Shown piece by piece: positions 1-8,696 of a stretch of DNA of 64,000 bases (its first letter is position 1; each line of letters begins with the position of its first letter). A model generated the notes under the pieces. The model did not search any database and was not told where the DNA came from. It worked only from the letters and a program-made list of their open reading frames with translations. The stretch comes from Rhizobiaceae bacterium CPCC 101076. GTDB lineage: Bacteria; Pseudomonadota; Alphaproteobacteria; Rhizobiales; Methylopilaceae. The stretch lies in assembly GCA_003347645.1 (NCBI GenBank), contig QDFX01000019.1, positions 1 to 64,000 of the forward strand. Direction: 5' to 3'. Position numbers and translations under genes: made by a program.

Positions 1-248
1 GGGCCCGTCGGGCACCATGACCCGTCCGTGCCTTGCACTGGGGACGAGCCGTGGTCTTCGAAGGCTCTCAAACCTTCGGCGGCCACAGGCCGTGGAAGCG
101 CCCGCCTCCTCCGGACAGAAACGCCGTGCGTGGGGATGCGGATCGCGTCAACACACCAACACCAATCAGGATGCGACCGCATCCCCCGCTCCCTCCGAGG
201 GAGCACTTTCCGAAGATCGCTGACGAAGCCAGGCGAGGCTGAGGCGCG

Positions 249-420
249 CCCTCTCTCCCCGACGAGGGAGAGAGCGGACTCGGCCGGGAACCGGCCGAGC
301 CGAGTGAGGGGGGACGCCGTAAGGCGTTCCGACCCACGGCACAGCCTCGCCGCCATGTCCCCCTCAACCCGCTCGCTGCGTCCTGCAGCGAGTCGACCTT
401 CTCCCTCGTCGGGGAGAAGG
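249..420. repeat. Nested palindromic intergenic element (RIME-like)
   Basis: The arms at 251-274 and 398-420 are each palindromic and are reverse complements of one another (core CTCCCCGACGAGGGAG). Between them lie a strong hairpin at 279-299 (CTCGGCCGG pairing with CCGGCCGAG) and a short one around the ACGCC...GGCGT pair near 314-328. This nested inverted-repeat layout is what rhizobial intergenic mosaic elements look like. No other gene is visible in 1-445; bases 1-248 show no convincing codon pattern, RNA gene or promoter. Assignment to a named family is by appearance only. Confidence 0.6.
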
Positions 421-445
421 CAACCAAACGAAAGGACCCCCCAAA

Positions 446-808
446 ATGCCCCGCACTCCCATCCCCCGCACCGATTTCGGCAACCGCCGCGATGCCGAGA
501 TCGCGATCCAGATCTTCTCCATCCTCTCCGGCCTCTGCGCTCACTGCCCGAACCCCGCCTGCCGGCGCTCGCGAAGCTGCGAATGGCGCCATCCGACCTG
601 CCATGACCGCGCCCGCGCCGCCGGCTCGACCGACTTCGACGGCGCGCTGTCGGTCGCCGGAGAGATCGGCCTCCTCGCGCCGCTGCCCGACGATCCGGAC
701 GGCTCGAAGCACATCGAGAAGCTGGAGCTGCTGCGCGACCGCCTCGCCCGCGGACGCCGCCATGCGCTCCGGCATCCCGAAGAGTTCATGGCCCGACCCG
801 CCCGCTAG
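446..808 (+). CDS. Small Cys-rich hypothetical protein (120 aa)
   Basis: I do not recognise a family. The protein has four cysteines clustered at about residues 31-52 in a C-x2-C-x4-C-x5-C pattern followed by another Cys, which could bind a metal, and then a helical, charged C-terminal half rich in Asp, Glu, Leu and Arg. A ribosome-binding site (AAAGGA) precedes the ATG at 446. The gene ends 64 bases before rph on the same strand, so it may share a transcript with rph. The start lies just downstream of the palindromic element. It could still be a chance frame in GC-rich DNA, but the RBS and the composition favour a real gene. Confidence 0.55.
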   Translation: MPRTPIPRTDFGNRRDAEIAIQIFSILSGLCAHCPNPACRRSRSCEWRHPTCHDRARAAGSTDFDGALSVAGEIGLLAPLPDDPDGSKHIEKLELLRDRLARGRRHALRHPEEFMARPAR

Positions 809-872
809 ACTTGCCCCTCATCGCCACCGCGCCTAGAAGGAGCCCATTCCAAAGAACAGCAGGAAGAGTTCC

Positions 873-1592
873 ATGTCCGCACGCCCGTCCAACCGCGCGC
901 CCGACGAAATGCGCCGTGTTTCCCTGGAGCGCGGCGTCGCCCGTTACGCCGAGGGCTCCTGCCTCGTGAAGTTCGGCGAGACGCACGTCATCGTCACCGC
1001 CTCGGTCGAGGAGCGCGCTCCGGCCTGGCTGCGCGGCTCCGGCAAGGGCTGGGTCACCGCCGAATATTCCATGCTGCCGCGCGCCACCCATGAGCGCACC
1101 CGCCGCGAGGTCACCTCCGGCAAGCCGTCCGGCCGCACCCAGGAAATCCAGCGCCTGATCGGCCGCTCGCTCCGCTCCGTCGTCGATCTCCGCGCGCTCA
1201 ACGAGCGCCAGGTCACCGTCGACTGCGACGTCATCCAGGCCGACGGCGGCACCCGCACCGCCTCGATCACCGGCGCCTGGGTCGCGCTGCACGACTGCTT
1301 CCAGTGGATGCTGTCGCGCCAGATGATCCCGGTGAACCCGATGAAGGAAAACGTCGCCGCGATCTCGTGCGGCATCTTCGGCGGCGTGCCGGTGCTGGAC
1401 CTCGACTACGCTGAGGATTCCAAGGCCGAGACCGACGCCAATTTCGTCATGACCGGCTCCGGCGGCATCGTCGAGGTGCAGGGCACGGCCGAAGGCGCGC
1501 CGTTCTCCGAGGACGAGCTGATGGGCATGCTCTCGCTCGCCAAGCAGGGTGTGGCCAAGCTCGTCGACCTGCAGAAGATGGCGGTCGCGTGA
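873..1592 (+). CDS. rph: Ribonuclease PH
   Basis: Phosphorolytic 3'-5' exoribonuclease that trims tRNA precursor 3' ends using phosphate. At 239 residues it is the normal length for the family. Hallmarks are visible: the RNA/phosphate-binding stretch [15 protein letters not shown] at about 87-101 and the core [18 protein letters not shown] at about 118-135. Its stop overlaps the GTG start of rdgB by four bases, and rdgB overlaps hemW the same way, so rph-rdgB-hemW is a translationally coupled operon, a common alphaproteobacterial order. In many relatives hrcA sits next to rph; here hrcA lies about 14 kb away at 15854. Confidence 0.97.
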   Translation: MSARPSNRAPDEMRRVSLERGVARYAEGSCLVKFGETHVIVTASVEERAPAWLRGSGKGWVTAEYSMLPRATHERTRREVTSGKPSGRTQEIQRLIGRSLRSVVDLRALNERQVTVDCDVIQADGGTRTASITGAWVALHDCFQWMLSRQMIPVNPMKENVAAISCGIFGGVPVLDLDYAEDSKAETDANFVMTGSGGIVEVQGTAEGAPFSEDELMGMLSLAKQGVAKLVDLQKMAVA

Positions 1593-2239
1593 CGAGACTG
1601 CTTCCTCCGGGTAGCCGCCTCGTCGTCGCGACGCACAATTCGGGCAAGCTCCGGGAATTCCGCGAACTCCTCGCGCCGTTCGATCTCGATCTCGTCTCGG
1701 CCGGCGAACTCGGCCTGCCCGAGCCGGACGAGACCGGTACGACCTATGCCGAGAACGCGCTGATCAAGGCGCAGGCCGCCGCCGATGCGAGCGGCCTTCC
1801 AGCGCTCGCCGACGATTCCGGGCTCGCGGTCCAGGCGCTCTGGGGCGCCCCGGGCATCTTCTCCGCCCGCTGGGCCGGTCCGTCGAAGGACTTCGGCGCC
1901 GCCATGCAGCGAATCGAGGACGATCTGCAGACCCGTGGCGCGATCTCGCCCGAGAAACGCCGTGCCGCCTTCATCGCCGCGCTCTGCCTCGCCCGTCCGG
2001 GCGACAAGCCGGTCGAGATCGAAGGATCAGTTGTGGGCGACCTCGTCTGGCCGCCGCGCGGCACGCAGGGTTTCGGCTATGATCCGGTCTTCCGCCCCGA
2101 CGGGCACGAGCGGACCTTCGGCGAGATGGACGCGGACGAAAAGCATGGCGTCGACTGGCAGGCCCGCACCGGCCTGTCCCACCGCGCCCGTGCCTTCATC
2201 GCGCTCGCCGACCGCGTTTTCGGGACGAACGCGCGGTGA
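1589..2239 (+). CDS. rdgB: XTP/dITP pyrophosphatase (RdgB/HAM1 family)
   Basis: House-cleaning nucleotide pyrophosphatase that hydrolyses XTP, dITP and ITP to the monophosphates, keeping deaminated purines out of DNA and RNA. The family signature THNSGK is at residues 15-20, the metal-binding ADDSGL at 74-79 and GFGYDPVF in the C-terminal third. It has 216 residues, the usual length. The start is GTG at 1589, inside the rph stop; the next gene, hemW, starts inside its own stop codon. Confidence 0.96.
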   Translation: MTRLLPPGSRLVVATHNSGKLREFRELLAPFDLDLVSAGELGLPEPDETGTTYAENALIKAQAAADASGLPALADDSGLAVQALWGAPGIFSARWAGPSKDFGAAMQRIEDDLQTRGAISPEKRRAAFIAALCLARPGDKPVEIEGSVVGDLVWPPRGTQGFGYDPVFRPDGHERTFGEMDADEKHGVDWQARTGLSHRARAFIALADRVFGTNAR

Positions 2240-3387
2240 GCGAGGATCCCGGCTTCGGCGTCTACGTCCACTGGCCTTTCTGCGCCGCCAAATGCCCCTA
2301 TTGCGACTTCAACTCCCATGTCCGCCACCAGCCGGTCGATGAGGCGCGCTTCGCCTCAGCCTTCGCCCGCGAGATCGACTATTTCGGTGCGCTGACGCCC
2401 CGCCGGACGGTCCGCTCGATCTTCCTCGGCGGCGGCACGCCCTCGCTGATGAAGCCGGAGACCGTCGCCTCGATCCTCGATGCGATCGCCAGGACCTGGC
2501 CGATGGAGGCGAATGCCGAGATCACGCTTGAGGCGAATCCGTCGAGCGTCGAGGCCGGCCGCTTCGCCGGCTATCGCGCCGCCGGCGTCAACCGCGTCTC
2601 GCTCGGCGTGCAGAGCTTCGACGACGGCGAGCTGAAGCGCCTCGGCCGCCTGCACAACGCGGCGGAAGCCTTCGAGGCGATCCGCATCGCCCAGTCGACC
2701 TTCGACCGCTCGTCCTTCGACCTGATCTACGCCCGCCCCGGCCAGACGCCGGAGATGTGGCGGGACGAGCTGACCGCCGCTTTGTCGCGCGCCGGCGAGC
2801 ATCTGTCGCTCTACCAGCTTACCATCGAGGAAGGCACGCCCTACCAGGCGCTCTACGACGCCGGCAAGCTGAAGATGCCCGACGAGGATACCGCGCGGGC
2901 GCTGTGGGACGTCACGCAGGAAACCTGCGCCATGGCCGGAATGCCGGCCTACGAGATCTCCAACCACGCCCGCCCGGGCGCGGAGTCGCGGCACAACCTG
3001 CTTTACTGGCGCTCCGGCGAATGGGCCGGCATCGGCCCCGGCGCGCACTCGCGCATCGACATGATGGATGGCCGCCACGCCTTCTCGACCGAGCTCCAGC
3101 CGGAGCACTGGGCCGCGCGCGTGGAGCAGTCCGGCAACGGCGTCATCGTCGACGAGACGCTCGATCCGGTCGAGGTTTCCGACGAATATCTCCTGATGGG
3201 CCTGCGCCTCAGCGAAGGCATCGACATCGAGCGTTTCGAGAAGATCGCCGGCTACAGGCTCGACCCGGCGCGCATCCGCGACCTTGAGGAAAACGGCCTG
3301 ATCAGCCGCCCGGCCCCCGGCCGGATCAATGTGACGCTGGAAGGCTTCCCTGTTCTCGACGCGGTAGTCGCCGACCTCGCCGCCTAG
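2236..3387 (+). CDS. hemW: Radical SAM heme chaperone HemW
   Basis: Coproporphyrinogen III oxidase-like radical SAM protein now regarded as a heme chaperone for respiratory enzymes. Cluster-binding cysteines are at 16, 20 and 23 (CAAKCPYC). Where HemN has a fourth Cys, this protein has Phe25, the pattern that separates HemW from true HemN. The glycine-rich LGGGTPS SAM-binding motif follows at about 60. There are 383 residues with a GTG start at 2236. Third gene of the rph-rdgB-hemW operon; its stop overlaps the convergent lipoprotein gene by four bases. Confidence 0.93.
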   Translation: MSEDPGFGVYVHWPFCAAKCPYCDFNSHVRHQPVDEARFASAFAREIDYFGALTPRRTVRSIFLGGGTPSLMKPETVASILDAIARTWPMEANAEITLEANPSSVEAGRFAGYRAAGVNRVSLGVQSFDDGELKRLGRLHNAAEAFEAIRIAQSTFDRSSFDLIYARPGQTPEMWRDELTAALSRAGEHLSLYQLTIEEGTPYQALYDAGKLKMPDEDTARALWDVTQETCAMAGMPAYEISNHARPGAESRHNLLYWRSGEWAGIGPGAHSRIDMMDGRHAFSTELQPEHWAARVEQSGNGVIVDETLDPVEVSDEYLLMGLRLSEGIDIERFEKIAGYRLDPARIRDLEENGLISRPAPGRINVTLEGFPVLDAVVADLAA

Positions 3388-4604
3388 AGCCCCGCGACCG
3401 AGAAGCTGCCCTGGGCCGGGCTGACGACCTGAGCGCCGCCCGGCTGGACCTTCATCACCGCAAGCCCGCGATCGTTCAGGCCGGTCGGCTTCAGCCGGAA
3501 GATGCCGTCGATGCCCTTGAAGCCGGACGAGGCGGTCAGCGCCTGCGTGCCCAGGCCCGCGACGCCCTGCGCCTGCGTCAGCGCCGCCGCGAGCAGCACC
3601 GCGTCATAGGCGAGCGTCGCGGTGCGCACCGGCGCCTCGCCGAAGCGCGCCTGGTAGCGCTGCGAGAAGTTTGCCCATCCCGCCGAATCCGGACCGGCAT
3701 AGAGCCCGCCAGCGAGAGCCGGCGAATTCAGCGTCTGCGGATCGTCCCACACGCCCGTACCGAGCAAGGTGATGCGCTTCAGATCGACACCGGAAGACTG
3801 CAGCATACCCGCAATGGCAGGAGCCTGGTCCGGCACGAGGATGGCGTCGATGCCCGAAGCCGACTGCGCGATCCGCGACACCGCCGCCTTCATCGCGCCC
3901 TGATCGCCGGCCTTGTAGCGCTCGAGCCCGACCACACGGCCGCCATTACGCGCCACGGCCTCCTGGAACGCGCCCTCGACAACGCTGCCATAAGCATCCT
4001 CCGGCAGGATGGCCGCGAAGGAGCGCTTACCGTTCTTCACCGAATAGGAGACGATCCGCTCGACGTCCGACTGCGGCAGAAAGCTCAGCAGATAGACGCC
4101 GCTCGCGGCAGCGCTGGCATCGGTCGAGAAGGCCAGCACCGGAATGTTCGACTGCTTGGCGACCTGCCCTGCTGCCGCGACGCCCTGCGCGAACAATGGC
4201 CCGAGGATGATCTGGGCACCCTCGCTCACCGCTTCCTGCGCAGCCTGGGCCGCACCCTGCGGCGTGCCGAGATCGTCCTTCACCACAAGCTGGAGGCTCG
4301 TTCCCTTGAATTCGCTGAGCGCCATCTCGCCGGCGTTCTTCATCGAGCGCGCCGCCGCGCCCGCGCCGCCGCTGGCCGAGAGCGGCAGGATCAGCACGGC
4401 CTTGGCTTGCGCGCCCTGCGTCTGCTGCGGCTGGCCGCCGTCGATCGCGTCGAGAGGCTGTGAGGTCACCGTTCCGGTCGGCGCGGAGAAGCCGCCGCCA
4501 GCCGTTCCTCGGTCGGTTCCGCCGAGGCAGGAGGCAAGCATAAGCGACACGCAGCCAATCGCCAGGAAGCGCAGGATGGTTCGCGATCGGTGTTCGGCGG
4601 GCAT
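3384..4604 (-). CDS. Penicillin-binding protein activator-like lipoprotein (Peripla_BP_6/LpoA type)
   Basis: Predicted outer-membrane or periplasmic lipoprotein of about 406 residues. The chosen ATG at 4604 has GCGAGG about five bases upstream and gives a clean lipoprotein signal: basic N-terminus, hydrophobic core, then the lipobox LASC. The rest resembles a type I periplasmic binding fold of the leucine-binding/LpoA family (LPLSASGGAGAAARS near the start, then alternating beta-alpha segments). Relatives beside rsmI are annotated as activators of peptidoglycan synthases. Upstream in-frame starts at 4622, 4640 and beyond are possible but put extra residues before the signal. Divergent from rsmI, with 132 bases between them. 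Confidence 0.8.
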   Translation of the reverse strand: MPAEHRSRTILRFLAIGCVSLMLASCLGGTDRGTAGGGFSAPTGTVTSQPLDAIDGGQPQQTQGAQAKAVLILPLSASGGAGAAARSMKNAGEMALSEFKGTSLQLVVKDDLGTPQGAAQAAQEAVSEGAQIILGPLFAQGVAAAGQVAKQSNIPVLAFSTDASAAASGVYLLSFLPQSDVERIVSYSVKNGKRSFAAILPEDAYGSVVEGAFQEAVARNGGRVVGLERYKAGDQGAMKAAVSRIAQSASGIDAILVPDQAPAIAGMLQSSGVDLKRITLLGTGVWDDPQTLNSPALAGGLYAGPDSAGWANFSQRYQARFGEAPVRTATLAYDAVLLAAALTQAQGVAGLGTQALTASSGFKGIDGIFRLKPTGLNDRGLAVMKVQPGGAQVVSPAQGSFSVAGL

Positions 4605-4736
4605 CTGGCCTCGCTGGCTCATGTTCGGCGGCAGCGGCATTTCGCCCGTCTGTCGCGCTCCGAGGCTTCCACGTGCATTGCCGATGCACCAGCCCCATCG
4701 TAACGTCTGTGTCCTTGGTAACCGACGGATTCCCTT

Positions 4737-5675
4737 ATGCCAAGCCTGACCCGGCCGGGTTCCACGGCCAAGGCTGACGAGACGGCGCGCCGACGCGACT
4801 ATTGGATAGATGGCCAGAAGCTGGAAGCGCCCCGCGCCGCGCACGGACTTCACATCGTCGCGACTCCAATCGGCAATCTTGGCGACATCACGCTTCGCGC
4901 CCTGGCGACGCTTGCGGGGGCCGATGCGATTCTCGCCGAGGACAGCCGCGTCACCCGCAAGCTCCTGACCCGGTTCGGCATCACAGCGCCGATCCTGCCT
5001 TATCACGAGCACAACGCCGCCGAGATGCGCCCCAAAGTGCTGGCGAGGCTGAAAGAGGGAGCCGCGCTCGCACTGGTCTCCGACGCCGGGACGCCGCTCG
5101 TCTCCGATCCGGGCTTCAAGCTGGTCCGCGCGGCCGTCGAGGAAGGCTATTCGGTCATTCCGATCCCCGGCCCCTCGGCCGTCCTCGCCGGCCTGACCGT
5201 CGCAGGCCTGCCCACCGACCGCTTTTTCTTCGAGGGCTTCCTGCCGCCGAAAAGCGCGGCGCGCCGCACCCGCGCCGCGGAAATCGCGAACGTGCCGTCA
5301 ACGCTCGTCTTCTTCGAGACAGGTCCGCGCATCGCCGCGACTCTTGCGGACCTCAATTCTGTCCTCGGCCCGCGACAGGCCGCCGTCGCCCGCGAACTGA
5401 CGAAGACCTTCGAAGAGGTCCGCCGAGGCACGCTTGCCGAATTGGCCGAAGCCTATTCCGACGCCGAGCGCCCTCCGAAAGGAGAGATCGTCCTTCTTGT
5501 CGGCCCGCCGCCTGAGGAAGAAGCGCCAGCCGGCGAGACGCTCGACGACGCGCTCAAGGCCGCCATGGCGACCTCGTCGCTCAAGGACGCGGTCGCCGAG
5601 GTCGCCAAGACCAGCGGCGTTCCCCGGCGCGAGGTCTACGCCCGTGCACTCGCCTTGTCGGAAGCGCGGAATTGA
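4737..5675 (+). CDS. rsmI: 16S rRNA (cytidine(1402)-2'-O)-methyltransferase
   Basis: SAM-dependent enzyme that 2'-O-methylates C1402 in the ribosomal decoding centre. It has the TPIGNLGDIT motif at 43-52, EDSRVTRKLL soon after, and SDAGTPLVSDPG in the middle, all typical of the tetrapyrrole-methylase-fold RsmI family. At 312 residues it has an N-terminal extension of about 35 residues rich in Arg and Lys before the conserved domain. yraN overlaps its stop by four bases. The lipoprotein-rsmI-yraN-gshB neighbourhood is conserved in this group. Confidence 0.95.
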   Translation: MPSLTRPGSTAKADETARRRDYWIDGQKLEAPRAAHGLHIVATPIGNLGDITLRALATLAGADAILAEDSRVTRKLLTRFGITAPILPYHEHNAAEMRPKVLARLKEGAALALVSDAGTPLVSDPGFKLVRAAVEEGYSVIPIPGPSAVLAGLTVAGLPTDRFFFEGFLPPKSAARRTRAAEIANVPSTLVFFETGPRIAATLADLNSVLGPRQAAVARELTKTFEEVRRGTLAELAEAYSDAERPPKGEIVLLVGPPPEEEAPAGETLDDALKAAMATSSLKDAVAEVAKTSGVPRREVYARALALSEARN

Positions 5676-6058
5676 CCGCGACACGCCATCTTCCTGACCC
5701 GGCACGCCGGGCGGCCTATGGCCTCGGCCTGCGTTCGGAGACGATCGCCGCTCTATTCCTGCGAATGAAGGGTTATCACGTGGTCGCCCGCCGGCACCAG
5801 ACTCCGGTCGGCGAGATCGACCTCATCGTCCGGCGCGGCAGGACCGTGGCCTTCGTCGAGGTCAAGGCGCGCCCGACGCTCGATATGGCAGCGGAATCCA
5901 TCCGCCTTTACCAACAATCGCGTATCGTTCGCGCCGCCGAGGCCTTCCTCTCGCGCAATCCTCGCTTAAATGGCTATGACCTTCGCTTCGACGCCGTGCT
6001 GATCGCGCCCGGCCGCCTGCCCCGCCACCTCCCGGCCGCGTTCGACGCCGGCCGCTGA
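5672..6058 (+). CDS. YraN/UPF0102 family endonuclease-like protein
   Basis: Small protein of 128 residues with the restriction-endonuclease-like PD-(D/E)xK core: GEID at 47-50 and VEVK at 62-65 supply the acidic and lysine residues. Its cellular role is not settled in any organism I can name, though a Holliday-junction-resolvase-like fold is generally assumed. It begins with a TTG at 5672 that overlaps the rsmI stop, so translation is probably coupled. It is followed after 13 bases by gshB. Confidence 0.88.
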   Translation: MTATRHLPDPARRAAYGLGLRSETIAALFLRMKGYHVVARRHQTPVGEIDLIVRRGRTVAFVEVKARPTLDMAAESIRLYQQSRIVRAAEAFLSRNPRLNGYDLRFDAVLIAPGRLPRHLPAAFDAGR

Positions 6059-6071
6059 CCCGGAAGACCCA

Positions 6072-7019
6072 ATGCCGCTCCGCGTAGCCGTCCAGATGGA
6101 CCCGATCGACCGCATCAACATCGCGGGCGATTCAACCTTCGCGCTCCTGCTGGAGGCGCAGAGCCGCGGACACGAGTTGCACTATTACACGCCCGATCGG
6201 CTGGCCCTCGTCGGCAAGGACGGTTTCACGACCGCCGCGCCGCTCAAGGTCCGCGACGAGAAGGGCAATCACTTCGCTCTCGGCGATTTCGAGCGCCATG
6301 CGCTGAGCGATTTCGACGTGATCCTGCTCCGCCAGGACCCGCCCTTCGACCTCGCCTACATCACGACAACGCACATCCTCGAACGCGCACAGCCGAAGAC
6401 GCTCGTCGTCAATGACCCGGCCGCCGTCCGCAACGCTCCCGAAAAGGTCTTCGTCACCGAGTTCCCGGACCTGATGCCGCCGACCTTGATCACCCGCGAT
6501 CCCGCCGAGATCGCCCGCTTCCGCACCGAACAGGGCGAGATCGTCATGAAGCCGCTCTACGGCCATGGTGGCGCGGCGGTGTTCAAGGTCGGCCTGACCG
6601 ACCAGAACTACGGCTCGCTGATCGACATGTTCTCGACGACCTGGCGCGAGCCCTGGGTCATCCAGAAATTCCTCCCCGCGGTCTCGAAGGGCGACAAGCG
6701 CATCATCATCGTCGACGGCGAGTTTGCCGGTGCCGTGAACCGCGTGCCGGCAGCCGACGATCTCCGGTCGAACATGGTGCGCGGCGGCCAGGCACAAGCC
6801 ACGGAACTGACGCCTCGCGAGCGGGAGATCATCGAGCGTATCGGACCGTCCCTCCGCAAGATGGGCCTGCTCTTCGTCGGCATCGACGTGATCGGCGACT
6901 ACCTCACCGAGATCAACGTCACCTCGCCGACTGGTTTGCGTGCGATCCAGCGTGTCGGCGGCCCGAACATCGCGGCGGTGATCTGGGACAAGATCGAGGC
7001 TAAGCGCGCTGCGGGCTGA
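6072..7019 (+). CDS. gshB: Glutathione synthetase
   Basis: ATP-grasp ligase that joins gamma-glutamylcysteine and glycine to make glutathione in the cytoplasm. It has 315 residues, the standard bacterial length. It carries the family N-terminus ([14 protein letters not shown]), the [13 protein letters not shown] segment, the ATP-grasp lysine stretch [10 protein letters not shown] and the metal-binding end [11 protein letters not shown]. It is the last gene of the rsmI-yraN-gshB run; an 80-base gap with a LexA site separates it from comM. Confidence 0.96.
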   Translation: MPLRVAVQMDPIDRINIAGDSTFALLLEAQSRGHELHYYTPDRLALVGKDGFTTAAPLKVRDEKGNHFALGDFERHALSDFDVILLRQDPPFDLAYITTTHILERAQPKTLVVNDPAAVRNAPEKVFVTEFPDLMPPTLITRDPAEIARFRTEQGEIVMKPLYGHGGAAVFKVGLTDQNYGSLIDMFSTTWREPWVIQKFLPAVSKGDKRIIIVDGEFAGAVNRVPAADDLRSNMVRGGQAQATELTPREREIIERIGPSLRKMGLLFVGIDVIGDYLTEINVTSPTGLRAIQRVGGPNIAAVIWDKIEAKRAAG

Positions 7020-7026
7020 GATGAAT

Positions 7027-7041
7027 GTTCACTAAACGTTC
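7027..7041 (+). promoter_or_regulatory. LexA (SOS) box upstream of comM
   Basis: The sequence GTTCACTAAACGTTC is an exact GTTC-N7-GTTC direct repeat, the alphaproteobacterial LexA operator. It lies 59 bases before the GTG start of the comM-like gene and just after the gshB stop, where it would control comM. comM homologues are reported members of alphaproteobacterial SOS regulons, which fits. No second copy was seen at the other gene starts I inspected. Confidence 0.75.
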
Positions 7042-7099
7042 TTGACCGTGACATCGATCTGAGTCAGCCTGCGTCCATCTTCCTTGGGGGAAGCTTTCC

Positions 7100-8629
7100 G
7101 TGGTCGCATTCGTCTCCACCGTCGCCTTTGAGGGCATCGAGGCAAAGCCTGTCGATGTGCAGGTGCAGATATCCTCGGGGATGCCTGCCTTCCTTGTCGT
7201 CGGACTTCCGGACAAGGCGGTGAACGAGGCGAAGGAGCGCGTCCGTGCAGCCCTCGTCGCGTCCGGCCTGTCGCTGCCTCCCAAGCGCATCATCATCAAT
7301 CTGGCTCCCGCCGACCTGCCGAAGGAGGGATCGCACTACGACCTGCCGATCGCGCTCGGCCTGATGGCCGCGATCGGTGCCCTGCCGTCCGACGGAATCG
7401 CCGGGTACACCGTGCTCGGCGAGCTTTCCCTCGACGGCTCGATTTCCTCCGTCGCGGGCGTCCTGCCCGCCGCGATCGCCGCCAATGCGCGCGGCCATGG
7501 CCTGATCTGCCCCAAGGCAGACGGACCGGAAGCAGCCTGGGCCAGCGCCGACCTCGACATCCTTGCGCCCGTCTCCCTGATCCAGCTCGCGAACCACCTC
7601 AAGGGCACGCAGACCCTTTCGCGCCCGCGCCCGGGTCTGCGCGAACCGACGAGCGACCTGCCGGACCTTCGCGAGGTGAAAGGCCAGGAAAGCGCCAAGC
7701 GCGCATTGGAGATCGCCGCCGCCGGCGGGCACAATCTCATCATGGTCGGCCCGCCCGGATCGGGCAAAAGCATGCTGGCCGCCCGCCTGCCCTCGATCCT
7801 GCCGCCGCTCGAACCGCAGGAACTGCTCGAACTGGCGATGATCCGCTCGGTCGCGGGCGATCTCGCGGGAGGCGCCCTGTCGGACCGCCGGCCCTTCCGT
7901 GCACCGCATCATTCCGCGTCAATGGCCGCGCTGGTCGGCGGCGGAATCCGACCGCGTCCGGGCGAGATCGCTCTGTCGCATCACGGCGTGCTGTTCCTCG
8001 ACGAGTTGCCGGAATTCCAGCCGAACGTGCTCGATGCGCTCCGTCAGCCGATGGAGACCGGCAATGTCGTCGTCGCCCGCGCCAATCACCGGATCACCTA
8101 TCCGGCCCGCTTCCAGCTGATCGCCGCGATGAACCCGTGCAAGTGCGGCAAAGCCGGCGAACCGGGTCATGTCTGTGCCCGCGGCGTCCGCTGCGCGCAG
8201 GATTATCAGGCACGGCTGTCGGGCCCTCTCCTCGACCGCATCGATCTCCATCTCGACGTTCCGGCCGTCACCGCCGCCGATCTGCTTCTACCCGCGCCAT
8301 CGGAAGGAAGCCGGGAGGTCGCCGCGCGCGTCGCCGCCGCCCGCGCGCTCCAACAGGTGCGGTATCAGGCCATGGGCGCAACGGGTCGTACCAACTCGGC
8401 CGTCAGCGCCACTCTCATCGAGGCCGCCGCCGCGCCGGATTCGGCGGGCATGCGCCTCCTGCGCGACGCGGCCGAGGCGATGAAGCTCTCCGCGCGCGGC
8501 TATCACCGGGTGCTGAAGGTCGCCCGCACCATCGCCGATCTCGATGGCGAGGAGCGGGTCGGACGCATTCATCTGGCGGAAGCCTTGTCGTACCGGACCC
8601 TCGTCGACCGTGTTCCGCTCGCCGCATAG
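7100..8629 (+). CDS. comM: YifB/ComM family AAA+ ATPase (Mg-chelatase-like)
   Basis: Hexameric AAA+ protein; ComM helicases promote branch migration of heteroduplex during natural transformation and recombination. Order of parts in 509 residues: N-terminal Lon-S5-like domain (1-170, with the conserved GMPAFLVVGLPDKAV start), Walker A GPPGSGKS at 217-224, Walker B GVLFLDEL at 296-303, a four-Cys zinc-like patch (CKCGK through VRC) at about 347-365, and the C-terminal helical domain. Start is GTG at 7100, preceded by a GGGGGAAG stretch. The SOS box upstream suggests DNA-damage induction. Confidence 0.93.
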   Translation: MVAFVSTVAFEGIEAKPVDVQVQISSGMPAFLVVGLPDKAVNEAKERVRAALVASGLSLPPKRIIINLAPADLPKEGSHYDLPIALGLMAAIGALPSDGIAGYTVLGELSLDGSISSVAGVLPAAIAANARGHGLICPKADGPEAAWASADLDILAPVSLIQLANHLKGTQTLSRPRPGLREPTSDLPDLREVKGQESAKRALEIAAAGGHNLIMVGPPGSGKSMLAARLPSILPPLEPQELLELAMIRSVAGDLAGGALSDRRPFRAPHHSASMAALVGGGIRPRPGEIALSHHGVLFLDELPEFQPNVLDALRQPMETGNVVVARANHRITYPARFQLIAAMNPCKCGKAGEPGHVCARGVRCAQDYQARLSGPLLDRIDLHLDVPAVTAADLLLPAPSEGSREVAARVAAARALQQVRYQAMGATGRTNSAVSATLIEAAAAPDSAGMRLLRDAAEAMKLSARGYHRVLKVARTIADLDGEERVGRIHLAEALSYRTLVDRVPLAA

Positions 8630-8696
8630 GGCGCGAATCTGTTCGGAAGTCCCTTCCGCCGCTGTATCCGGCGCCGGGGTCTGCTAGCACACGGGG

